Source: Burkholderiales bacterium (GTDB lineage Bacteria > Pseudomonadota > Gammaproteobacteria > Burkholderiales > Burkholderiaceae_C). Taken from it: a stretch of DNA of 64,000 nt. Positions within the stretch are counted from its first letter, which is position 1; every line of letters starts with the position of its first letter. The stretch covers positions 62,001-126,000 of the forward strand of contig JACRAY010000005.1 of NCBI GenBank assembly GCA_016213325.1, given 5' to 3'. The notes beneath the pieces were generated by a model, which saw only the letters and a program-made list of their open reading frames with translations, had not been told where the DNA came from and did no database searches. Below, one piece after another: positions 42,063 to 50,638 of this stretch. Position numbers and translations under genes: made by a program.

Positions 42063-43304
42063 ATGGAAGCCGTCGTTGCCCAACAAGCCCCCACCCCCGC
42101 CGTGCGCGAGCCCGGCCTGTCTGCGCACCTTCGCCAGCGCATCGAAACCCAGTTCAGGTCGCGCTGGGAAGACGACTGGAAGCGCACCTTCGTCACGCAT
42201 GGCCGCGCACCCGGCCCCGACGCCGTACGCCTGGACGGCAACGACTACCTCTCGGTAACGGGCCACACCGACATCGTGCAGGCGCAGCTCGATGCGCTGG
42301 TGCGCAACCAGGAGTTCGTCGTGCAGTCCGGCGTGTTCCAGCTCGACGGCAGTCCTGCATCGCGTTTCGAGAAGTCGCTCGCGCAATGGCTCGGCAAGGA
42401 AGGCGGCCTGCTGTGCCAGTCGGGCTACACCGCCAACCTCGGGCTGATCCAGGTGGTGGCCGATGCCGAGACCCCCGTGTACGTGGACAGCCTGGCGCAC
42501 ATGTCGCTGTGGGAAGGCGTGCGTGCCGCAGGCGCGCCGGCCCATGCGTTTCGCCACAACGACCCCGAGCACCTCGACCGCATGGCCAGCCGGCACGGCC
42601 CGGGCCTGGTGATCGTCGACTCGGTGTACAGCACCACCGGCGCGCTGTGCCCGCTGGAGCAGATCGTCGAAGTGGCCGAGCGCCACGGCTGCATGATCCT
42701 GGTGGACGAGTCGCACTCGCTCGGCACGCACGGCCCCGGGGGCCGCGGCCTGTGCGCCGAACTCGGCCTGACCCACCGCGTGCACTTCATCACCGCCAGC
42801 CTGGCGAAGGCCTTCGCGGGCCGTGCGGGCTACTTCACGCTGCCCGACGAACTGCGGCCGTACCTGATGTGCCACAGTTACCCCAGCATCTTCAGCTCGT
42901 GCCTGCTGCCGCACGAGGTGGCCGGGCTGCAGGCCACCCTGGGCGTGATCCAGCGCAGCGACGACGCGCGAGCCCAGCTCATGTCGCACACGCGGCGGCT
43001 GCGCGGCTCGCTCAGCGACATGGGCTACCCCATCCACCAGGGCAGCGAGCAGATCATTTCGCTGGAAGCGGGTCCCGAGGTCGACACGCTGGCGCTGCGC
43101 GACCAGCTCGAGCAGCGGGGGCTGTTCGGCGCGGTGTTCTGCGCGCCCGCCACGGCGCGCAACCGCTCGATGGTGCGCCTCACGCTGAATGCCGCCCTGA
43201 CCGACTCCGAGCTGTCGCACGTGGAAGCCGTGGCCGCCCAGGTCGCGCCGCTGGTGAAGCCGTGGGAGTGGCCCATCGCGCGCCGGCAACGCGCGCGCGC
43301 CTGA
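42063..43304 (+). CDS. Alpha-hydroxyketone autoinducer synthase (CqsA/LqsA-type alpha-oxoamine synthase)
   Basis: A 413-residue PLP-dependent alpha-oxoamine synthase. Homologous enzymes CqsA (Vibrio) and LqsA (Legionella) join an acyl-CoA to an amino acid-derived unit to give CAI-1/LAI-1 type hydroxyketones. Sequence features: GNDYLSVTGHTDIVQA, the FQLDGSPASRFEKSLA region typical of CqsA rather than KBL/AONS, VDESHSLGTHG (cofactor Asp215 and His218) and the Schiff-base Lys249 in TASLAKAFAGRAGYF. The neighbouring sensor kinase and response regulator strongly support a quorum-sensing role over biotin (bioF) or heme functions. Convergent with the regulator gene, 17 bases away. Confidence 0.85.
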   Translation: MEAVVAQQAPTPAVREPGLSAHLRQRIETQFRSRWEDDWKRTFVTHGRAPGPDAVRLDGNDYLSVTGHTDIVQAQLDALVRNQEFVVQSGVFQLDGSPASRFEKSLAQWLGKEGGLLCQSGYTANLGLIQVVADAETPVYVDSLAHMSLWEGVRAAGAPAHAFRHNDPEHLDRMASRHGPGLVIVDSVYSTTGALCPLEQIVEVAERHGCMILVDESHSLGTHGPGGRGLCAELGLTHRVHFITASLAKAFAGRAGYFTLPDELRPYLMCHSYPSIFSSCLLPHEVAGLQATLGVIQRSDDARAQLMSHTRRLRGSLSDMGYPIHQGSEQIISLEAGPEVDTLALRDQLEQRGLFGAVFCAPATARNRSMVRLTLNAALTDSELSHVEAVAAQVAPLVKPWEWPIARRQRARA

Positions 43305-43321
43305 ACGGCCATGGCAGCGCC

Positions 43322-44296
43322 TCAGTCCTGCACGCGGCGCTTTTCCTGGCGCGCCAGCCAGCGGCTGTAGCTGTTGGCGGGATCGGGCGCATGCTCGGCA
43401 TCGACGGCAAAGGCGGCCCCGAGCAACTGGCCTTCCTCGCCGATGCGAAACGCCGGCACGAGGTCGCAGCCCTTCGCACCCAGTGCCTGGCGCAGTTCGA
43501 CGTCGGCCAGCACGCGCCCGGCCTCGATGTCGGCCAGCGCGGCCGGCGGCACGCCTTCGGCATCCGCCACCTCGGCCAGCCCGCGCAGGCCGTCGCCCGT
43601 TTCGAGCTGCAGCCAGCTGACGGCGCCTGCGGCGTCCATGCCCAGCACGCCGAACGGCTCGCCGATCACCACGTGCTCGACCCAGCGCTTGCCGGTGAAG
43701 GCCGCGAGGTCGCGCGCCACCGACGGCTGGCGCAGCAGCGCGTTCTGGCCGGGGTTCAGCGTTACGCGCCAGGTCTGCGCATGGCGCGCGTGCGGCGTGG
43801 CCAGCAGGTGCTCCACCGACTCGACCAGCCGGCGCGAGATCTCGGGCGTCTGCTTCGGGATGAACTGGTCGATCAGCCCTCGGTTGAAGGCGCGCACCGC
43901 CACCTGTTCGTCGGCCTGGCCGGTCAGCAGCACGCGCGAGCCGGGCCATTCGACCAGCTCGGCCAGCACCGCCAGGCCGTCCATGCCGGGCATGGAGAAG
44001 TCGACCACCACCACGCGGGTGAGCGCATAACGCTCGGTGTACTTCGACCAGTAGCCCAGCACCTGCGGCAGCAGCGGCTTGCCCGCGCGCCAGTGTTCGA
44101 TGATCTGCTGCTGGTTCCACGCATCGGCCTCCCAGAACGGCGGCTCCTGCTGCAGGTAGTGGATCGCCTCGGCCGGCCTGAGGAACAGCTTCACGTGCCA
44201 GTGCCGCGGCAGCACCAGGGCCAGCATCTCGAGGTAGTCCGGGTCGTCGTCGAGGAAGACGATGGTGCCGGGGCGGTGGAACAGGGGAAAGGTCAT
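43322..44296 (-). CDS. Response regulator with enlarged receiver domain (LqsR/JqsR-like)
   Basis: A 324-residue protein with an N-terminal receiver. Acidic pocket Asp16-18 in FLDDDPDY, phosphoacceptor Asp99 in VVVVDFSMPGMDG, Thr125 in LLTGQ and Lys148 in FIPKQ. The segment between the acidic pocket and the phosphoacceptor is about 38 residues longer than in ordinary receivers (insert about 50-90), a feature I also associate with Legionella LqsR, whose phosphorylated Asp is unusually far in (about 108). Residues 150-324 have no DNA-binding motif that I recognise. Transcribed after the kinase gene, 24 bases away. Confidence 0.82.
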   Translation of the reverse strand: MTFPLFHRPGTIVFLDDDPDYLEMLALVLPRHWHVKLFLRPAEAIHYLQQEPPFWEADAWNQQQIIEHWRAGKPLLPQVLGYWSKYTERYALTRVVVVDFSMPGMDGLAVLAELVEWPGSRVLLTGQADEQVAVRAFNRGLIDQFIPKQTPEISRRLVESVEHLLATPHARHAQTWRVTLNPGQNALLRQPSVARDLAAFTGKRWVEHVVIGEPFGVLGMDAAGAVSWLQLETGDGLRGLAEVADAEGVPPAALADIEAGRVLADVELRQALGAKGCDLVPAFRIGEEGQLLGAAFAVDAEHAPDPANSYSRWLARQEKRRVQD

Positions 44297-44320
44297 GGGG
44301 GACGGTGCCGGCTCATGGGG

Positions 44321-45652
44321 TCAGTCCGCCAGCGGCAATTCGACGGTGAAGATGGCGCCCTTCAGCGGCTGCGACTTGACGCGGATCGAGCCGTGCGCGC
44401 CCTGGATCACGCGCTGGCAGAAGGCCAGGCCGAGGCCGTGGCCGGTGCCGCGGTCGGTGGAGAAGAACGGCTGGAAGATGCGCGCCTGCAGCTCGGTGTC
44501 CATGCCGATGCCGTTGTCGCTGAAGACGATGCGGCCGCGGTTGCGCAGGATGCCGCACTCGATGGCGAGGTCGCCGGGCTGGCTGGCGGTGGTGGAAGCG
44601 GCCAGCGAACGCAGCGCGTTCTTGATCAGGTTGTCGACCACCTGCGCGAACAGCTGCGGCGAGCCGCGGAAGCGGAAGTCCTGGTGCACCTTCAGCACCA
44701 CCGCATCGCGTTCGCGGCTGCTGCGGAACGGGTAGTTGTCGATCGCATCGCGCAGCAGCGCCGCTGCCGTGATGACCTCGGCGCCCGCGGCCACGTGCAT
44801 CAGGCGCGCGTTGGCGATCTGCATGTCGATCTGGTGGTTCATGTTGCGCACCAGGTTGCCCATGCGGGTGGCCAGGTTCTCCAGCCTCTGGGCGTGGTCC
44901 TGCGGGCACGAGGGCGCTTCGTTGCGCACCGCCTCGCCGATCAGCTGCATGGTGGCGAGCGGCGTGCGCAGTTCATGGGCCATGATGCCCATGGTGCCCA
45001 GCGTGTAGTTGAGCTGTTCGCGGCGCAGGTTGGACGAGGACAGCCCCAGCACGAAGCCCATGAACCAGCAGAAGCCGAGCACGACGCAGTTGGTGGCGAC
45101 CTGCTCCCACGTCATCCCGGGCAGGTCGGGGCCGAACGCGCGGAACATGATCCACGCCACCAGCATGCCCGAGGCGCTGCCGATGGTGGCGATGCGCCAG
45201 TCGGTCAGGTGGTAGTAGATGAGGAACATCGCGCCCAGGCTTGCCAGCCACACCGTGTTGCCGTGGTTGCAGAAGTACATCCACGCGAAGAACCACGGCA
45301 GCGTGATCCAGAAGATCAGGCTGAAGATCGCCGCGGCCAGGCGGCTCGGCGGCGTGGCGGTGAGCCCCGGAAACACCAGCAGGCTGATGCCCAGCACGCT
45401 CATGAGCAGGCGCAGGTCCAGCGGCTCGTAGGGCTGCGGCAGCCAGATGGCCCATATCACGTAGAACAGCGGGTGGCCCACGGACGTGGACAGGCCCAGC
45501 GCCCGGATGCGCCAGCGCGAAGGGTGCAGGATCGGCTCGACCAGCGGCCGCAGCACCTCGTCGGCGATCCAGTCGCGCAAGCGCGTAGCCGCGCCGTCGT
45601 ACAGCTCGCGCGGCGACGGCGCAATGATGCGCCTGCCAATGTCTTCATTCAT
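44321..45652 (-). CDS. Membrane sensor histidine kinase (CqsS/LqsS-like), no receiver domain
   Basis: A 443-residue kinase. About six membrane helices at residues 52-205 form the sensor; the segment SVGHPLFYVIWAIWLPQPYE resembles the start of CqsS sensors. Cytoplasmic kinase core: phosphoacceptor His226 in MAHELRTPLATMQ, N box NLIKNALRSL, G1 DNGIGMD and G2 GTGHGLGLA. Unlike Vibrio CqsS there is no C-terminal receiver, matching LqsS/JqsS and the separate regulator gene. ATG 45652 (MNEDIGRRI) chosen; a TTG at 45700 would add 16 residues and run into the divergent regulator. Confidence 0.86.
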   Translation of the reverse strand: MNEDIGRRIIAPSPRELYDGAATRLRDWIADEVLRPLVEPILHPSRWRIRALGLSTSVGHPLFYVIWAIWLPQPYEPLDLRLLMSVLGISLLVFPGLTATPPSRLAAAIFSLIFWITLPWFFAWMYFCNHGNTVWLASLGAMFLIYYHLTDWRIATIGSASGMLVAWIMFRAFGPDLPGMTWEQVATNCVVLGFCWFMGFVLGLSSSNLRREQLNYTLGTMGIMAHELRTPLATMQLIGEAVRNEAPSCPQDHAQRLENLATRMGNLVRNMNHQIDMQIANARLMHVAAGAEVITAAALLRDAIDNYPFRSSRERDAVVLKVHQDFRFRGSPQLFAQVVDNLIKNALRSLAASTTASQPGDLAIECGILRNRGRIVFSDNGIGMDTELQARIFQPFFSTDRGTGHGLGLAFCQRVIQGAHGSIRVKSQPLKGAIFTVELPLAD

Positions 45653-45670
45653 CGGTCGGGGGTCCGTCAA

Positions 45671-45684
45671 TGATGATATTGTCA
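45671..45684. promoter_or_regulatory. Imperfect palindrome between kinase and LuxR-type gene
   Basis: TGAtgATATtgTCA (arms TGA...TCA around a central ATAT), lying between the two divergent starts in an AT-rich pocket of otherwise GC-rich DNA. Candidate operator or divergent promoter core. Whether it overlaps coding sequence depends on the regulator's start codon. Confidence 0.35.
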
Positions 45685-45693
45685 CAGGCCCGC

Positions 45694-46383
45694 ATGACAA
45701 GGAACGACAAGCCCATGGGGGTCCCTGTTAACTTTGACAGTGTCAGCCTCGACGGGCTTCTCTCCGACTGGATCGTGGCACTGCGCGAGTTCTCGGTGGA
45801 GGCCGTGGCCGTGCTCGGTCCCGACCCGTTCGGCACCAACGAAGACCGCCAGGTGGTGGCGGTGCACCCCCCCGTGGTGGCCGATGCCGCGCAGGCGCTG
45901 GCGGAAAGCCGCGACTTCGGCGCGCCGTGGCGCGATTCCGACGCACCGCTGGTGGCGTGGCAGTACATCGCCAAGTCCGACCGCCTGAGCTCGAGCCGCT
46001 GGCGCATGTTGTGGCTGGCCCACGGCTTCCAGACGGTGGTGCGGGTGGAGTTCTCGCTGCCCGCGGGCCGCGCCTTCGAATGCTTCATGTTCAGCCCGCG
46101 CGAGCTGACCGACCGTGCCGAAGCGGCTTCGCTGGTGTGGTCGGCGCTGAACATCTGGCCGCTGGTCAAGCGCTCGATCGCCGTCGCGCGGTCGACCCTG
46201 AGCCCGCGCGAGCGCGAGTGCCTGGTGCTCGCCTTCCAGGGCCTGACGGCCCGCGAAAGCGCAGGGCGCCTCACCTGCAGCGAGCGCACCGTCAACTACC
46301 ACCTGGCCAACGCCATGGCCAAGCTGAAAGTCGACAACAAGATGGCCGCGATCCAACGCGCCTGCTGGCTGGGCGCAATTTGA
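45694..46383 (+). CDS. LuxR-type transcriptional regulator
   Basis: About 229 residues from ATG 45694 (alternatives: ATG 45670 upstream, ATG 45715 with an aaggaa site). C terminus 169-229 is a LuxR/GerE helix-turn-helix: LSPRERECLVLAFQGLTARE, SERTVNYHLANAMAKLKVDN. The N-terminal 160 residues are a single alpha/beta domain of the general type seen in autoinducer-binding LuxR proteins, but I cannot identify the AHL-contact residues with certainty, and there is no receiver domain. It is divergent from the kinase and is followed by a 14-bp hairpin, so it is probably a single transcription unit controlled with the locus. Regulon unknown. Confidence 0.8.
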   Translation: MTRNDKPMGVPVNFDSVSLDGLLSDWIVALREFSVEAVAVLGPDPFGTNEDRQVVAVHPPVVADAAQALAESRDFGAPWRDSDAPLVAWQYIAKSDRLSSSRWRMLWLAHGFQTVVRVEFSLPAGRAFECFMFSPRELTDRAEAASLVWSALNIWPLVKRSIAVARSTLSPRERECLVLAFQGLTARESAGRLTCSERTVNYHLANAMAKLKVDNKMAAIQRACWLGAI

Positions 46384-46400
46384 TTGCACCCTGGCTCGAA

Positions 46401-46431
46401 CACCTGCAAAACGCGAAGCGTTTTGCAGGTG
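46401..46431. terminator. Perfect 14-bp hairpin after the LuxR-type gene
   Basis: cacctgcaaaacgc (46401-46414), loop gaa, gcgttttgcaggtg (46418-46431). It starts 17 bases after the regulator stop and ends 29 bases before the next ATG. Likely terminator or insulating hairpin; the tail is gaaaggcctaaaagg rather than T-rich on the plus strand. Confidence 0.6.
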
Positions 46432-46460
46432 AAAGGCCTAAAAGGTTTATATTGCCGCGT

Positions 46461-47390
46461 ATGCCAGACGACCAGGACCGGACCGCAGCTTTCCTGTCGC
46501 CCGCCAAGATCGCCCAGATGCGCGCGGCGGCCGGTGCGACGAAACCTGCAGCGACGCTCGACCAGATGCCGCCTGACGCGGGGCAGGCGCACGTCGTGCG
46601 CCTGGGCGAGCTGAGGAAGGAATTGCAGGCGCAGGCCGCGCAGCGCGACTACAGCGTCATCGTGTCGGCGCTCGGCCAGCTGGCCGGGGCGCTGCCGCAG
46701 CTGGACTTCAGCCTGCTGGAGTCCAAGGGCTGGCTCGCCCGCGCCACCGGCAAGCAGCGCACGGCCGGCGTGGAGTTCGCCAGCCAGTTCGACCGCATCC
46801 GCGAAGTGGCCAAGACCGTGCGCGAGCAGTCGCAGTCGCTGCTGCGCCAGCAGCAGGCGCAGTCGGCTGCCACCGAGCGCACGCTGGTCGAGTTCGAGGT
46901 CGAGTGGCAGGCCATCGAGAAGGTGCAGGAGCAGGGCGCGCGCTGGCTGCAGGACATGCGCGCCGACATCAAGCAGCGCGAGGCGACTCCGGGCGATGAC
47001 GCGGCCAAGGCACGCATCGCCGAAGACTCGGCGCACTGTGAAGCGCTGGTCGGGCAACTCAAGAAGCTGCGGGGCGTGGTGGCCGTGGCACAGGCCGCGC
47101 ACCAGCACGCGCAGGCCGTCGGCACGCGCCGCCAGGCACTGCTGCAGTCGCTGCAGCAGTTGCAGTCGGTGGAAGTCAAGGCCTGGGAAAGCCGGCTGGC
47201 GCCGATCGCCACCGCGGCCAGCGACACGGGCTCCACGACGCTCAGCCTCGAAGGGCCGACCGAGGCGCATCGCGACCTGCAGCGCCGGCTGCAGGAAATC
47301 ACGGCCGACTGCGGGCAGCTGCAGACCGAGGAGCAGGCGCTGGCCCAGGAGCTCGCGGCGCTCGGCAACGAGGTGCAGTCGGCGACCTGA
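46461..47390 (+). CDS. Coiled-coil hypothetical protein, 309 aa
   Basis: I do not recognise this family. It is a cytosolic protein of 309 residues without signal or membrane segments; residues about 95-300 are strongly helical, rich in Gln, Ala and Glu with heptad-like spacing, consistent with long coiled coils. The N-terminal part ([19 protein letters not shown]) vaguely recalls toxic-anion-resistance (TelA-like) or plasmid-partition helper proteins, but no motif is diagnostic. It ends 1 base before coaX, so the two are likely co-transcribed and possibly related functionally. Confidence 0.7.
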   Translation: MPDDQDRTAAFLSPAKIAQMRAAAGATKPAATLDQMPPDAGQAHVVRLGELRKELQAQAAQRDYSVIVSALGQLAGALPQLDFSLLESKGWLARATGKQRTAGVEFASQFDRIREVAKTVREQSQSLLRQQQAQSAATERTLVEFEVEWQAIEKVQEQGARWLQDMRADIKQREATPGDDAAKARIAEDSAHCEALVGQLKKLRGVVAVAQAAHQHAQAVGTRRQALLQSLQQLQSVEVKAWESRLAPIATAASDTGSTTLSLEGPTEAHRDLQRRLQEITADCGQLQTEEQALAQELAALGNEVQSAT

Positions 47391-47391
47391 C

Positions 47392-48165
47392 ATGCCGTTC
47401 TTGGGCGTCGACGTAGGCAACACGCGCCTGAAGTGGGCGCTGTTCGAATCGCCCCGCCCGGGCTCGGCCGTCCAGGCGCAGGGCGCCGAATTCCTGGAGA
47501 ACATCGACCGCCTGGCCGACGGCCCGTGGTCCGGCCTCGCCGCGCCCACCCGCATGCTGGGCTGCGCGGTCGCTGCCGACGCGGTGAAGCGGCGGGTCGA
47601 GGAGCAGATGGAGGAGCTGTGGGACATTCCCGCGCACTGGGTCGTCTCCAGCGCGTCCGAGGCGGGCGTCACCAACGGCTACGACCACCCGACTCGCCTG
47701 GGCGCGGACCGCTGGGTCGCCATGATCGGCGCGCGGCATCGCGTGCTGGCGCGGGGACCCGCGAAGCCCATGGTGGTGGTGATGGTCGGCACGGCCGTCA
47801 CGGTCGAGGCGGTCGATGTGGACGGCAAGTTCCTGGGCGGCTTCATCCTGCCGGGCCACGGCATCATGCTGCGCGCGCTCGAGTCGGGCACGGCCGGCCT
47901 GCACGTGCCCACCGGCGAAGTGCGCGAGTTCCCCACCAACACCAGCGATGCGCTCACGAGCGGCGGCACCTATGCCATCGCCGGTGCCATCGAGCGCATG
48001 GTCGACCACCTGCGCAGCCATTGCGGCGCCGAGCCCGAGCGCATCATGACCGGCGGCGCCGGCTGGAAGATGATGCCCGCGATGGTGCGGCCTTTCGAGC
48101 TGGTCGAGAGCCTGATCTTTGACGGTCTGCTCGAGATCCAGCAGCGTAGGTTGGCGGGTGCCTGA
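47392..48165 (+). CDS. coaX: Type III pantothenate kinase
   Basis: First step of coenzyme A synthesis in bacteria using the type III enzyme; 257 residues. The N terminus [19 protein letters not shown] contains the phosphate-binding [10 protein letters not shown]; other family blocks are [16 protein letters not shown] and [18 protein letters not shown] (Asp and Thr of the active site), followed by [12 protein letters not shown]. Starts one base after the coiled-coil gene. An 'acgcagaag' hairpin repeat follows. Confidence 0.94.
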   Translation: MPFLGVDVGNTRLKWALFESPRPGSAVQAQGAEFLENIDRLADGPWSGLAAPTRMLGCAVAADAVKRRVEEQMEELWDIPAHWVVSSASEAGVTNGYDHPTRLGADRWVAMIGARHRVLARGPAKPMVVVMVGTAVTVEAVDVDGKFLGGFILPGHGIMLRALESGTAGLHVPTGEVREFPTNTSDALTSGGTYAIAGAIERMVDHLRSHCGAEPERIMTGGAGWKMMPAMVRPFELVESLIFDGLLEIQQRRLAGA

Positions 48166-48175
48166 TGGCGTGGCT

Positions 48176-48281
48176 TTGAACGCAGAAGTCGCAGAAACTT
48201 CGCAGAATACGCAGAAGGAATCCCAGATGGGTTGAATTTCTTTTGCGACTTCTGCGCAATTTCTGCGTCTTCTGCGTTCAA
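48176..48281. repeat. 'acgcagaag' hairpin repeat, copy 2 (coaX / peptidase junction)
   Basis: A 106-base inverted repeat between convergent coaX and the DUF2817 gene. Arms ttgaacgcagaag (48176-48188) and cttctgcgttcaa (48269-48281), with internal tandem cgcagaa units (tcgcagaa, ttcgcagaa, tacgcagaa). The right arm ends 3 bases before the peptidase stop at 48285. Confidence 0.85.
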
Positions 48282-48284
48282 GGC

Positions 48285-49361
48285 TCAACCGGAGACCAAC
48301 CCATCCACCGCCTGGAACATCGCCTCGCGCGCTTGCCGAAGGATCGCCGAGCGCCACTCGTCGGTGTCGGTGTAGAAAGCCGCGAGCATCTGCTTCTTGA
48401 TGGCATCAGCCAGTTCGGGCGGTGCCTCGGGATGCAGGTGCAGCCAATGCTCGGCGCGCAGGGCCTGCAGCGTTTCCATGACGGGCAGGGTGCCGTACTC
48501 CAGCGCCATGCCGGTGTACTCGGCCTGCGGGCACTCCTCGTAGGCCGCATTGCACATCAGCCCGGTCAGGAAGGCCGAGCTCGACGAGCCGTCATAGATC
48601 GACGTCACCTGGCCCCACCACTCGCGCGCACGGGCTACGCCGGCCGGGTCGTCGCGGCCCGCGAAGATGCGCTCGCCCACGCCGCTCGGCCCCAGGCCGG
48701 TGTGGAAGTCGATCCAGCCGAGCCGCGCGGCGCGCCGCGCATGCGTGCGAAGCACTTCGCGCAGCGTGCGGTTGCTCCAGGTGGGCGAGGTCCCGCCGAA
48801 GAACATCCCGTCGGCGAACTCGTGCTGCCCGCGCGTGATAGCGGCCTGCAGCGCGGGCAGGCCGTGCTTCGCAACGAAGTCGCCGATGGCCTGCGTGACG
48901 GCCGGCGAAGGCGGCCACTCGGGCGGCAGCATCAGCGCATGCAGCTCTCGATAGGCCTCGTTCACCGGCAGCGGCTTGGAGAAGTCCTGGAAGTTGCGGT
49001 TCAGGTCCACGTTCTCGTGCGTGGTGCGGCGCGTGTGCGAGAAACCATGGGGATTCAGCGCATGGATGTAGAGCACCGCCACGCCCTTGGCCGCGGCGTG
49101 CTCGCGCCATTCCCGGTCGGCCAGCGCCGCCACCTGCACGCCGCTGCCGCAGTAGCCTTCCACCCCATGGCACGCGCTGGACAGCACGAGCAGGCTGCCG
49201 GCGTTGGGGTGGCCGTCGAAGGCTACATCCATGGCGAGTTCCTCGCCGTCGCGCCCGGCTTCAGGGTGGCGCAGCGACTCGACCTCGAGGCCGGCGGCCT
49301 GAGCGACCGCCAGGAATTTCTGGCGCGCCTGCGCGTAGCTCGTCGCGAACGTCCCCGTCAT
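48285..49361 (-). CDS. M14-like metallocarboxypeptidase (DUF2817)
   Basis: A 358-residue zinc carboxypeptidase-type hydrolase. Zinc ligands are seen as HGVEGYCGSG (His and Glu) and a later His in the WIDFHTGLGP region; NVDLNRNFQDFS is the substrate-carboxylate contact (Arg-Asn). Annotated homologues are called DUF2817. ATG 49361 overlaps the stop of the M20 gene by 4 bases on the same strand, so the two form an operon that could process N-acyl amino acids or peptides in sequence. Substrate unknown. Confidence 0.85.
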   Translation of the reverse strand: MTGTFATSYAQARQKFLAVAQAAGLEVESLRHPEAGRDGEELAMDVAFDGHPNAGSLLVLSSACHGVEGYCGSGVQVAALADREWREHAAAKGVAVLYIHALNPHGFSHTRRTTHENVDLNRNFQDFSKPLPVNEAYRELHALMLPPEWPPSPAVTQAIGDFVAKHGLPALQAAITRGQHEFADGMFFGGTSPTWSNRTLREVLRTHARRAARLGWIDFHTGLGPSGVGERIFAGRDDPAGVARAREWWGQVTSIYDGSSSSAFLTGLMCNAAYEECPQAEYTGMALEYGTLPVMETLQALRAEHWLHLHPEAPPELADAIKKQMLAAFYTDTDEWRSAILRQAREAMFQAVDGLVSG

Positions 49362-50554
49362 GCACGCCCTTTCGCCAGCCACGCTTCGGCCAGCTTCACC
49401 CAGTAGGTCGCGCCCAGCGGGATCAGGTCGTCGTTGAAGTCGTAGCTCGGGTTGTGCAGCATGCAGGGGCCCGCGCCATGGCCCATCTCGCGGTGCGCAC
49501 CGTCGCCGTTGGCGATGAAGCAGTAGGCGCCCGGCTTGGCCTGCAGCATGTACGCGAAGTCCTCCGCGCCCATGGTGGGCTCCTGCGGCAGCACGTTGTC
49601 CTCGCCCACGATCGTGGCCAGCACGCCGCGCGCGAACTCGGACTCGGCCTCGCTGTTGATGGTGGGCGGGTAGTTGCGGTGGAACTCGAACTCGCAGGTC
49701 GCGTCGTACGCCGCGCACAGGTGCTCGGCGATCTGCTTCATGCGCTTCTCGATCAGGTCCAGCACCTCCAGCGTGAAGGTGCGCACCGTGCCCTGCAGCT
49801 CGGCGAAGTCGGGCACCACGTTGGTCGCCTCGCCCGCATGGATCATGGTCACCGACACCACGCCCGCGTCGATCGGCTTCTTGTTGCGGCTGATGATGGT
49901 CTGGAACGCCTGCACCATCTCGCACGCCACCGGCACCGGGTCGATGCCGTTGTGCGGCAGCGCCGCGTGGCTGCCCTTGCCGCGGATGGTGATCTTGAAT
50001 TCGTTGGACGATGCCATGACAGGGCCCGCGCTCACCGCGAACTTGCCCACGTCGGTGCCCGGCCAGTTGTGCATGCCGAACACCGCCTCCATCGGGAACT
50101 TCTCGAACAGGCCGTCGTTGATCATCTCGCGCGCACCGCCGCCGCCTTCTTCGGCCGGCTGGAAGATGAGGTAGACGGTGCCGTCGAAGTTGCGGTTCTT
50201 CGCGAAATGCTGGGCCGCAGCCAGCAGCATCGCCGTGTGGCCGTCGTGGCCGCACGCGTGCATCTTGCCGGCGTTCTTGCTGGCATGCGCGAACTGGTTG
50301 AACTCCTGCATGGGCAGTGCGTCCATGTCGGCGCGCAGGCCGACGGCGCGCGCGCTGCTGCCGTTCCTGACGATGCCGACCACCCCGGTCTTGCCCATGC
50401 CGCGGTGGATGGGAATGCCCCAGTCGGTGAGCTGGCGCGCCACCAGGTCGGCGGTGCGCACTTCCTCGAAACACAGTTCGGGGTGGGCGTGGATGTCGCG
50501 GCGCAGCGCGGCGATGGACGCGGCCTGCGTGACGATTGAGTCCAAAAGCTTCAT
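49358..50554 (-). CDS. M20 family amidohydrolase (hippurate hydrolase-like)
   Basis: A 398-residue metal-dependent amidohydrolase of the M20D type that removes acyl or benzoyl groups from amino acids. Dimetal-binding residues: HACGHDGHTAMLL (Cys/His), and the general-base Glu pair in QPAEEGGGGAREM, plus MGAEDFAYMLQ and a C-terminal HNPSYDFND. Substrate options include hippurate, N-acetyl amino acids and IAA conjugates. Promoter region is the 84 bases shared with the divergent argE-like gene. Confidence 0.9.
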   Translation of the reverse strand: MKLLDSIVTQAASIAALRRDIHAHPELCFEEVRTADLVARQLTDWGIPIHRGMGKTGVVGIVRNGSSARAVGLRADMDALPMQEFNQFAHASKNAGKMHACGHDGHTAMLLAAAQHFAKNRNFDGTVYLIFQPAEEGGGGAREMINDGLFEKFPMEAVFGMHNWPGTDVGKFAVSAGPVMASSNEFKITIRGKGSHAALPHNGIDPVPVACEMVQAFQTIISRNKKPIDAGVVSVTMIHAGEATNVVPDFAELQGTVRTFTLEVLDLIEKRMKQIAEHLCAAYDATCEFEFHRNYPPTINSEAESEFARGVLATIVGEDNVLPQEPTMGAEDFAYMLQAKPGAYCFIANGDGAHREMGHGAGPCMLHNPSYDFNDDLIPLGATYWVKLAEAWLAKGRA

Positions 50555-50638
50555 ATTGCAGTGTCTCCGATGGAACCTGCCAGTCTAGCGACGCAGCGCC
50601 GCGCGCGCATGAGGGGATATCCGCGCGAGAATGGCGCG

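Noticed and set aside
41996..45673. A 1225-codon plus-strand frame running through the quorum-sensing block
   Set aside because: It crosses genes lying on both strands and is a codon-bias artefact; the synthase, regulator and kinase frames have clear families.
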